From Aliiroseovarius sediminis (lineage in GTDB: Bacteria; Pseudomonadota; Alphaproteobacteria; Rhodobacterales; Rhodobacteraceae), in contig NZ_JALBYP010000026.1 in the NCBI RefSeq assembly GCF_022678485.1, positions 1 to 64,000 of the forward strand: 64,000 nt of DNA. The letters run 5' to 3'. Below, piece by piece: positions 57,264-64,000 of this stretch; positions within the stretch are counted from its first letter, which is position 1, and each line of letters begins with the position of its first letter. A program made the position numbers and the translations under genes. The notes below the pieces were generated by a model. The model had not been told where the DNA came from and did no database searches. It saw only the letters and a program-made list of their open reading frames with translations.

Positions 57264-60053
57264 TTAATGCGCTTCAGCCCAGTTCATGCCAACGCCAGCA
57301 TCAACCGTCAGCGGCACGTCCAGCTTGACGACTGGGGCCGCCGCGCCCTCCATGACGCCGCGCACGACCTCGATCACATCGTCAATGGCGCCGTCTTCGA
57401 CTTCGAAGATCAATTCGTCATGCACCTGCAACAGCATCTTGGCGGGCAGCTTGACGATGGCGTCGGGCATACGGATCATCGCCCGGCGGATGATATCGGC
57501 GGCAGTCCCTTGAATAGGTGCGTTGATGGCGGCCCGTTTGGCAAACCCCGCTTGCGGCCCCTTGGCGCCGATTTCCGGCGTGTGGATGCGACGTCCAAAC
57601 AGGGTCTCGACCCGTTTGTGCTCCTTGGCGAACGCCACCGTGTCATCCATGTATTTGCGAATACCGGGAAAGCGTTCGAAATAGCGGTCGATGAAGCCCT
57701 GCGCTTCGGACCGTGGGATGCGCAGGTTGCGGGCCAAACCAAAGCCCGAGATGCCATAGATCACCCCGAAGTTGATTGCCTTGGCTTGGCGGCGAATGTC
57801 CGGCGTCATCTCGTCCATCGGCACGTCGAACATTTCAGACGCGGTCATGGCGTGGATATCCTGCCCGTCGCGGAACGCTTGTTTCAGTGCATCAATCTCC
57901 GCCACATGGGCCAGGATGCGCAGTTCAATCTGGCTGTAATCAAGGCTGATAAGCTTCGTGCCTTCGGGGGCGACAAATGCCTCGCGGATGCGACGCCCTT
58001 CTTCAGACCGGACGGGAATGTTCTGCAAATTCGGATCGGTCGAGGCCAGCCGCCCTGTGTTCGCCCCGGCAATCGAATAGGACGTGTGCACGCGCCCCGT
58101 ATCGGGGTGGATGTGGTCTTGCAGCGCATCGGTATAGGTCGATTTCAGCTTCTGAAGCTGTCGATAATCCAAGACCCGAGCGGCAAAGTCATGTTCGGTG
58201 GCAAGGTCGGCCAGCACATCGGCTGGCGTGGACCACTGGCCGGATTTTGTGCGTTTGCCGCCCTCAAGCCCCATTTGTTCAAACAGGATTTCACCCACCT
58301 GCGCGGGGCTTTGGACATTAAATTCGCGGCCCGCCATCTCGTGCAACTCAGCCTCGAACCCCGCCATTTTCTGCGAGAACGCGTTGGACATGCGCGACAG
58401 CACCTCGCGGTCGACCTTGATGCCGTTCATTTCCATCTGTGCCAGAACCGGCACCAGCGGGCGTTCAAGCCGTTCATAGACCCGCGTGACCTTGGCGCTG
58501 TGCAGGCGGGGCTTCAAGTAATGCCACAGGCGCAAGGTGATATCCGCATCTTCAGCAGCATACTTCACCGCGTCCTTGACCGGCACACGGTCAAAGGTGA
58601 TCGCCGATTTGCCCGACCCCAGCAGAGGTTTGATCGGTATCGGCTGGTGCCCCAGATAGCGGTCGGACAGCGTGTCCATCCCGTGATTATGCAGGCCCGC
58701 ATTCTGCGCGTAAGACATCAGCATCGTGTCATCAATCGGCGCGATATCGACCCCAAGGCGCGCCATGATCTTCGCGTCATATTTCATGTTCTGACCGATT
58801 TTCAGGATCGCAGGGTCTTCAAGCATCGGCTTAAGGATCGCCAACACCTCGTCCAGTGTCATCTGCCCGTCGGCCAGATCGGTGCCGCCGAACAGATCGT
58901 CGGTCTGGCTGGTCTTGTGAGTCAACGGGATATAGCACGCCTGCCCCGGTTCGACCGCCAGCGAGATTCCCACCAGATCGGCCCGCATTTCATCCAATCC
59001 GGTGGTTTCCGTATCAAACGCCACATATCCGCGCGCCTTGATCCGGTCGAGCCAGACGGTCAGCGCATCGGCATCCTTGACCCATTCATAGGCGCTGGCG
59101 TCGATTTCGTGCATTTCGGGGGCGGTTCTGGCCTCGGGTTCGGCGATCTTGATCTCGGGGGGCTCCACCCCCATTTTTTTCGCCACGCGGTTGGTCAGGG
59201 TGCGAAATTCCATCTTGGCAAGGAAGTCCAGCAGAGTGTCAGCCTCCGGCTCTTTCAGCTCCAGTTCCTCGAACGGCAGGTCCATATCCATCCCGTCGTC
59301 CAGCTTCACCAGATCGCGGCTGACGCGGATCTGGTCGGCGTAGTCGATCAGGGTCTGGCGGCGTTTGGGCTGTTTGATTTCGTCCGCGCGGGACAAAAGC
59401 GTTTCAAGATCACCGAATTCGTTGATCAGAAGCGCCGCAGTCTTGACGCCGATCCCCGGCGCGCCGGGCACGTTGTCTACGCTGTCCCCGGCCAGCGCCT
59501 GCACGTCCACGACCCGGTTGGGGCCGACGCCGAATTTTTCTTCAACGCCTTCGGTATCAATGCGCTTGTTTTTCATGGGGTCCAGCATTTCAATGCCACC
59601 GCCCACAAGCTGCATCAGGTCTTTGTCGGACGACAAGATGGTGACGCGCCCGCCCGCCTTGTCCGCACGTTTGGCAAGGGTTGCGATGATGTCGTCAGCC
59701 TCGAACCCTTCGACCTCGATGCAGGCCACGTTGAAGGCACGGGTGGCATCCCGGGTCAGGGGAAATTGCGGCACAAGGTCTTCGGGGGCCGGGGGTCGGT
59801 TCGCCTTGTAGGCCGGGTAAAGGTCATTGCGGAACGTCTTGCCCGAGTGGTCAAAGATCACCGCCACGTGGGTCGGCGCGTCGGGGCCTTCGTTATCCTC
59901 GATAAACTTGAACAACATATTGCAGAACCCGGCCACCGCACCAATCGGCAGACCATCGGATTTGCGCGTCAGGGGCGGCAGCGCGTGATAGGCACGGAAG
60001 ATAAAGGCCGACCCGTCGACCAGATGCAGATGACAACCTTTTCCGAAGCTCAT
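57264..60053 (-). CDS. polA: DNA polymerase I
   Basis: This 929-residue polymerase has a 5'-3' exonuclease domain (1-290: HLVDGSAFIFRAYHALPP, GVKTAALLINEFGDLETLL) and a 3'-5' exonuclease domain (about 320-520: FDTETTGLD, YAAEDADITLRL) with its acidic residues kept. The polymerase domain (520-929) shows YSQIELRILAH, the O-helix RRQAKAINFGVIYGISGFG and LLQVHDELIFEV. The position corresponding to E. coli Phe762 is Phe. ATG 60053 is set by GGGAGGGGGCG. Functions in Okazaki fragment processing and repair are standard. Confidence 0.97.
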   Translation of the reverse strand: MSFGKGCHLHLVDGSAFIFRAYHALPPLTRKSDGLPIGAVAGFCNMLFKFIEDNEGPDAPTHVAVIFDHSGKTFRNDLYPAYKANRPPAPEDLVPQFPLTRDATRAFNVACIEVEGFEADDIIATLAKRADKAGGRVTILSSDKDLMQLVGGGIEMLDPMKNKRIDTEGVEEKFGVGPNRVVDVQALAGDSVDNVPGAPGIGVKTAALLINEFGDLETLLSRADEIKQPKRRQTLIDYADQIRVSRDLVKLDDGMDMDLPFEELELKEPEADTLLDFLAKMEFRTLTNRVAKKMGVEPPEIKIAEPEARTAPEMHEIDASAYEWVKDADALTVWLDRIKARGYVAFDTETTGLDEMRADLVGISLAVEPGQACYIPLTHKTSQTDDLFGGTDLADGQMTLDEVLAILKPMLEDPAILKIGQNMKYDAKIMARLGVDIAPIDDTMLMSYAQNAGLHNHGMDTLSDRYLGHQPIPIKPLLGSGKSAITFDRVPVKDAVKYAAEDADITLRLWHYLKPRLHSAKVTRVYERLERPLVPVLAQMEMNGIKVDREVLSRMSNAFSQKMAGFEAELHEMAGREFNVQSPAQVGEILFEQMGLEGGKRTKSGQWSTPADVLADLATEHDFAARVLDYRQLQKLKSTYTDALQDHIHPDTGRVHTSYSIAGANTGRLASTDPNLQNIPVRSEEGRRIREAFVAPEGTKLISLDYSQIELRILAHVAEIDALKQAFRDGQDIHAMTASEMFDVPMDEMTPDIRRQAKAINFGVIYGISGFGLARNLRIPRSEAQGFIDRYFERFPGIRKYMDDTVAFAKEHKRVETLFGRRIHTPEIGAKGPQAGFAKRAAINAPIQGTAADIIRRAMIRMPDAIVKLPAKMLLQVHDELIFEVEDGAIDDVIEVVRGVMEGAAAPVVKLDVPLTVDAGVGMNWAEAH

Positions 60054-60181
60054 CGCCCCCTCCCATTCATTCACGCGCGGTTGGGCCTGCAAGGACGGCA
60101 AAGGCCGCGAAGCCCCTGCCCGCGGCCCAGTCAATTCCAGTCATCTCCGGTCCGGTCAAGTGTCACGGATGGCACGACCGC

Positions 60182-60379
60182 TTAGGCGGCGTGCCCGCCA
60201 CCCAGCTTGTCGGCGAAGTCTTTATGAACGTATTTGCAGTCGCAATAGGGGCATTCGACCCATCCATCCTCGGCCGGAATAAGCAAATAGACGCGCGGAT
60301 GGCCAAGGGCGCCTTCGCCCCCGTCGCACGAGACCTTGAAGCTGTCGACGATCTTGGTTTCCGGTGGGGTGTGGGTCAT
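60182..60379 (-). CDS. Zinc-finger (zf-CHCC/NDUFS6-like) protein
   Basis: This 65-residue protein carries the short CHCC zinc finger (SCDGGEGALGHPRVYLLI, then WVECPYCDCKYVH), which in mitochondria is the NDUFS6 subunit of complex I and in alphaproteobacteria a small, often separate protein. ATG 60379 is chosen because GAGGTG precedes it. An upstream ATG at 60397 is possible. It lies between the HIT gene and polA on the same strand. Confidence 0.8.
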   Translation of the reverse strand: MTHTPPETKIVDSFKVSCDGGEGALGHPRVYLLIPAEDGWVECPYCDCKYVHKDFADKLGGGHAA

Positions 60380-60448
60380 CTGTGACACCTCGTTCATTCG
60401 TTTCGCGCCATGATACCAGCGCCGCAACTCTCTGCAAGCCAGAACCGA

Positions 60449-60835
60449 TCAATCGGCGGCGCGTTCCAGCATTCGGCCCAGCGGGCGACCGCCCAGAATG
60501 TGAGTGTGAAGATGTGGCACTTCTTGCACCCCATCCTCGCCCGCGTTCGAAATTGTGCGAAAGCCCTGCCCCCCCGTGCCCGGCTCGACCCCCATCAACG
60601 CGCAGACCTTGCCGATGGCGCGGGTATAGCCAATGATCTCGGCATCCGTGGCGGTGTCGGCGAAATGGTCATAGGTGACATAGGGGCCTTTGGGAATCAC
60701 CAGCACATGCACCGGCGCTTGGGGCTGGATGTCACGAAAGGCCAGCGCATGTTCATCTTCGTAAACTGTATCGTTGGGGATCTCACCCCGCAGGATTTTC
60801 GCAAAGATGTTCTGGTCGTCATAGACATAGGTCAT
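60449..60835 (-). CDS. HIT-family nucleotide-binding protein
   Basis: This 128-residue histidine-triad protein has the N-terminal FAKILRGEIPNDTVYED and the catalytic HLHTHILGG near residue 108, the Hint/HinT pattern. Such proteins hydrolyse purine nucleoside phosphoramidates. It is followed by the zinc-finger gene and preceded by the glycosyltransferase gene on the same strand. Confidence 0.9.
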   Translation of the reverse strand: MTYVYDDQNIFAKILRGEIPNDTVYEDEHALAFRDIQPQAPVHVLVIPKGPYVTYDHFADTATDAEIIGYTRAIGKVCALMGVEPGTGGQGFRTISNAGEDGVQEVPHLHTHILGGRPLGRMLERAAD

Positions 60836-60858
60836 GGGTCTTCTCCGTATTGATGGGG

Positions 60859-62436
60859 TTAGTCCAAGAACAGGTGGCTCAATCCGGCAATCTCGCGCGC
60901 CCGATCCTCGGTCACGGACAGAAACCGCGAGATGGCGATGGTGTTTTCTTCAAGGCTCGCCGTTTCACTCATCCGGTAGTATTCCGCAAATCCCGCATCC
61001 CTGATCTGATCGCTTTCGAACGCCACATCCGACCGGATCGTCGGCAGCAGACGGGCAATGGCCGTCGGGGGCGTATTGTCCCCAGCCAAGCCGACACGTT
61101 TGGCGTGACCAAGCAGGTAGTCATCCGAGAACTTGCAGTCGATTTCAAGTAATCGCGTCGTCGAGCGGTCGGCAAAAAAATCCTGCATCAGATCAAGGTT
61201 GTCCGGGTCCATGCAGACAACCAAACGATCCGTATCGTAATAGTCAAACAACATCCGCATCAACGCCCGACGGTGCCGCGTGCGTTTGCCCAGACGGGTC
61301 TGAATGCCGCCCAGATCGGGCATCGGGCAGCTTTCTTCGTCAAACAGGTATTCGATCGTCGGAAGGCCAGTCACCTGCCCGATCTTGTGCACAAGCCGTT
61401 TGCCCACGTGCCATTTCTTAGCAACGATGATCAGTAATTCCCGATCCCGGCCCAGCGTGCTTTCGGCTTCCCAGAACCGAGGGGCGAAACGTTGGCCAAT
61501 GCGACCACGCCCGGTCATGAACTTGAACAGGCTGCGCCCCTCGTTCGAAATCTGGAAGCTGACCCCTTCGGCGGCATACAGGTCGCCAAGGCGGCTTTTC
61601 AGCTCATGCGCTTCGGGGCTGATCTTGCGGGCGAACAGGAAATCCTGGCTTAGCAGCAGGTCATAGTGATCATCGTAAAACGTCACCGGCATCCCGTAAT
61701 CCGTAAACATCAGGAATGTGGGCGTACGCGAGCGTATTTCATGTTCGGGCACCAAATGACGCACAAGGGTCTGAAAGAATGTCTCGTCCGGTATCCAGGT
61801 GGTGCGGAAGAACCGCATCACGTCCTTGCGCTTGCGGGTGAAGTCGACGATCCATTCCACCGTGCGCCGCCTCAGGCACCACCACTGGCTGCCGATCATC
61901 ACCTGCACATCATGCGGCACATCGCGCGTCAGACCAAGCTTTTGTTGCAGGTTGAAGCTGGTATAGAAACGGCGCTTTTGCGTACGTTCGTTGAAGAAAT
62001 GGCGATAAATCAGCCGCTCTTCCTTCATGCCGGTCTTGATCCAATCGCTTTCGAAATAATCGAAGCTTTCGATGTAATCCACATCAGAGGCATCCAGAAA
62101 GTTATGTGTGTATTCGGCCGATTTGATCGCCATACAGTCGCCCGACACCATGTAGAAATGCGTGGCGCGGGGAAAAGCGTCCAACGCGGCCTCGACGGCA
62201 TTCAGGGTGGCCTGCACCAAGGACCATTCTCCCCAACCGCATTTCACACGTTTGCGCGCGAAGGTAACGTTGGGGTTATCGGCCAACGCTGCGCGGATCT
62301 TCTGGTAATGCTCGGCCTTGGCGCTTGCATCGAAATGGATCGCCATGCAATCGCCCACCGCCGTCAGCTGGATCGCCTGGTTGATGATGGCATCAGGGTC
62401 CTTGTGACAAAGCAATATGAAGGCGATTCTGGCCAT
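60859..62436 (-). CDS. GT14-like beta-1,6-N-acetylglucosaminyltransferase (DUF5928)
   Basis: This 525-residue protein has an N-terminal core-2/I-branching-like domain (residues 1-290: FILLCHKDPDAIINQA, FYMVSGDCMAI, then the motif IPDETFFQTL) and a C-terminal part grouped as DUF5928 (about 300-525). It has no signal peptide or membrane helix. ATG 62436 has a weak ribosome site. It is divergent from a sulfotransferase gene, so the two may act on the same surface glycan. The acceptor is unknown. Confidence 0.75.
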   Translation of the reverse strand: MARIAFILLCHKDPDAIINQAIQLTAVGDCMAIHFDASAKAEHYQKIRAALADNPNVTFARKRVKCGWGEWSLVQATLNAVEAALDAFPRATHFYMVSGDCMAIKSAEYTHNFLDASDVDYIESFDYFESDWIKTGMKEERLIYRHFFNERTQKRRFYTSFNLQQKLGLTRDVPHDVQVMIGSQWWCLRRRTVEWIVDFTRKRKDVMRFFRTTWIPDETFFQTLVRHLVPEHEIRSRTPTFLMFTDYGMPVTFYDDHYDLLLSQDFLFARKISPEAHELKSRLGDLYAAEGVSFQISNEGRSLFKFMTGRGRIGQRFAPRFWEAESTLGRDRELLIIVAKKWHVGKRLVHKIGQVTGLPTIEYLFDEESCPMPDLGGIQTRLGKRTRHRRALMRMLFDYYDTDRLVVCMDPDNLDLMQDFFADRSTTRLLEIDCKFSDDYLLGHAKRVGLAGDNTPPTAIARLLPTIRSDVAFESDQIRDAGFAEYYRMSETASLEENTIAISRFLSVTEDRAREIAGLSHLFLD

Positions 62437-62590
62437 GAGGACGTGACATATTCCTGAAGAACACGAAGACTGCGATTCTTTGATAGCGTGAAAGGTGTTT
62501 GAATAAACAGTGTTTCTTTGCTTTTTTCCCACTGATATAGCTATCATCTAGATTGACGGTCGTCGATCCCGCCAAGAAGGAACTAAACAT

Positions 62591-63409
62591 ATGGGATTTC
62601 CCGGCACATGGATGACCGAAAGCGAAAGCGTCGTATATCGGGTCGTTCCCAAATGCGCGTGCTCGACCATTGGTCAGATCATGTATTATTCCGATCACGG
62701 CCAATTTTTCGACGGTGACATTCACGACAGCACGGATCGGCTGCACAAGTGGGCGCAGGACGAATCGCAACCGCTGATCGAAGCGAATGTTCTGGCGCAC
62801 AAAAGCTATGCGTTCACCTGCGTGCGAAACCCGTATACCCGCATTCTGTCCAGCTTCTTTGACAAGATTTGCGGCATCCAGCGCAACGGGCGGCGTTATC
62901 GTGGCAACCTGGTGCCGCTTCTGATCCAGAAATACGGAATCGAAGTTGGCGACCCCGACAATGGCTTCGAATTTGACCAAATCCAGAGCTTTCGCCGCTT
63001 TTTGCTGTTTGCCCGCGACACCATCCGCTGGCGAAAGCCGATGGACCCCGACATTCACTGGTCTGCCATGTCAGGCCATGTTGCGACGTTCATCGCCAAT
63101 GGCGGGCATTATGACAGGATTATCTGGACCGAGCAGTTCAATGACGGGATGCAGCAGGTGCTGGACGCGATCGAGACACCGCATGACGTCACGCTGTCCG
63201 ACATTCCCCGTTTCAACGAAAGCGAAGGCCACGGCCCCAAACGCGCCCACCCCGTAGAAGATTATTTCGACGACCTGTCGATGCACTTGGTTTACGAGAT
63301 ATACAAACGCGATTTCGAGCTGTTCAAATATGACTTTGAAAATCCCGCCAACAAGATGCCGGTGGGCGAGGTCGATCTGGACGAGGTGCACGCCAAGCTG
63401 GGCGACTGA
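62591..63409 (+). CDS. Sulfotransferase family 2 protein
   Basis: This 272-residue cytoplasmic protein has the 5'-PAPS site VPKCACSTI (about 19-27) and the 3'-phosphate site CVRNPYTRILSSFF (about 77-90), typical of the carbohydrate sulfotransferase family. It transfers sulfate from PAPS to an acceptor. The divergent GT14-like gene suggests a glycan acceptor. PAPS could come from the PAPS synthetase encoded at 19112. AAGGA lies before ATG 62591. Confidence 0.85.
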   Translation: MGFPGTWMTESESVVYRVVPKCACSTIGQIMYYSDHGQFFDGDIHDSTDRLHKWAQDESQPLIEANVLAHKSYAFTCVRNPYTRILSSFFDKICGIQRNGRRYRGNLVPLLIQKYGIEVGDPDNGFEFDQIQSFRRFLLFARDTIRWRKPMDPDIHWSAMSGHVATFIANGGHYDRIIWTEQFNDGMQQVLDAIETPHDVTLSDIPRFNESEGHGPKRAHPVEDYFDDLSMHLVYEIYKRDFELFKYDFENPANKMPVGEVDLDEVHAKLGD

Positions 63410-63431
63410 TCCGAAAGCAAGGGCGCGCGGC

Positions 63432-64000
63432 CTAGGCCAGTCCCTTGTCGCGCAAAAGTGCCAGCAGATTGCGGTCGGCACGCGGCCCGATATGGCGGAT
63501 GACCTCGCCTGCGATGGTGCAACCCATCTCGCCGCAGGTGCGCATGTCGCGACCCTGCGCCAGCCCATACAGGAACCCGGCAGCAAAGCCGTCCCCCGCC
63601 CCGGTCGCATCAACCGGCACGATGCGTTCTACGGGCACGTCCACACGTTCGCCATGCGCCAGAATGGCCACGCCATCGCCCGAACGGGTGCAGACCACCA
63701 TCGAACAGATCGCGGCGGTCTTGGCAATCGCCTCCTCCCTGTCGTCGGTCTGAAACAAGGATTTGATCTCTTCCTCGTTGCCGATGACGTAGTCCAGTTC
63801 ATGTTCGATCAGGGTCAGGAAGTCAGCCCGGTGACGCTCCACGCAGAAGGGATCGGAAATCGCGATTCCCGCCAGCCCGCCAGCCGCCCGACAGGCCCGC
63901 GCCATGGCAATAAACGCGTCCTTGCCCTTGTCCTTGTCGAACAAATAGCCTTCGAGGAACACTATTTCGGCATCGGCAGCCACCGCAGGGTCGACGTCTT
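63432..64000 (-). CDS. PfkB-family carbohydrate/adenosine kinase (partial)
   Basis: The C-terminal about 189 residues are present; the gene continues past the right edge of the window (the frame is open to 64000, reading DVDPAVAADAEIVFLEGYLFD at the edge). The catalytic PVDATGAGDGFAAGFLYGLA (general base Asp) and the family's terminal region identify a ribokinase-type kinase, most like the adenosine kinase branch. The substrate cannot be fixed. It ends 22 bases from the convergent sulfotransferase gene. Confidence 0.88.
   Translation of the reverse strand, partial: DVDPAVAADAEIVFLEGYLFDKDKGKDAFIAMARACRAAGGLAGIAISDPFCVERHRADFLTLIEHELDYVIGNEEEIKSLFQTDDREEAIAKTAAICSMVVCTRSGDGVAILAHGERVDVPVERIVPVDATGAGDGFAAGFLYGLAQGRDMRTCGEMGCTIAGEVIRHIGPRADRNLLALLRDKGLA

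Noticed and set aside
57267-60185. A 972-codon open frame on the plus strand opposite polA.
   Set aside because: It is antisense to a clear DNA polymerase I gene in GC-rich DNA, where long shadow frames are expected, and its translation is rich in Arg, His and Gln with no recognisable domain.

Overview
The window looks like a chromosomal segment of a marine alphaproteobacterium of the family Rhodobacteraceae (Roseobacter group). This is inferred from gene content and order: lgt-midA-pgeF, an Hsp20 gene followed by DUF1150, a DUF6497 gene after pccB, PccR-type regulation of propionyl-CoA carboxylase, betI-betC-betA beside choXWV, and a bifunctional sulfate adenylyltransferase/APS kinase. The DNA is GC-rich, gene-dense and mostly ordinary core genome. 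I see no CRISPR array, prophage or intact insertion sequence. Only one degenerate transposase trace is visible.

Layout. 197-271: tRNA-Gln. 402-4995: a minus-strand capsule/Kdo operon (KpsT-like ATPase, KpsE-like inner-membrane protein, KdsA, phosphohexomutase). 5176-9020: NhaA antiporter, a DASS/SLC13 permease and a divergent AraC regulator. 9034-12121: an oxidative-stress block (MBL-fold hydrolase, Dps, 1-Cys peroxiredoxin) facing an OxyR-type regulator, followed by a transposase relic. 12606-18873: UDG-like glycosylase, SseB-like protein, UbiK, lgt-midA-pgeF, and Lrp/AsnC divergent from trxB. 19112-21187: a MarR-like domain fused in frame to sulfate adenylyltransferase/APS kinase. 21261-29105: DUF1150, Hsp20, DUF465, purEK, a beta-barrel OMP, DUF2937, proS, a small lipoprotein, a PerM-type permease and a DnaA-related HdaA. 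29147-35022: ppk, ppx, a small exported protein, an EEP-family phosphoesterase and a TerB/J-domain protein. 35196-36231: a decayed second nhaA.

36288-49444 is a propionate-assimilation region. pccB, pccA and methylmalonyl-CoA mutase lie on the minus strand, interleaved with small unknown genes and one polytopic membrane protein. An MFS exporter gene diverges from pccB, and a PccR-type (ScfR family) regulator follows it. TTTGCAAA boxes sit before both pccB and pccR, so propionyl-CoA flux is probably controlled by this regulator. 49501-56680 is a choline/choline-O-sulfate osmoprotection island: BetI, BetC and BetA divergent from the ChoXWV ABC importer, with a near-perfect operator palindrome before betI. 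56677-64000 holds a lipoprotein, polA, a zinc-finger protein, a HIT protein, a GT14-like glycosyltransferase divergent from a sulfotransferase, and a PfkB sugar kinase cut by the window edge.

No obviously new multi-gene defence or metabolic system was found. The observations most worth checking are the regulator-enzyme fusion at 19112, an OxyR without its resolving cysteine at 11213, the spacing of the PccR boxes, the unknown genes translationally coupled to pccA and pccB, and the pseudogenised nhaA.
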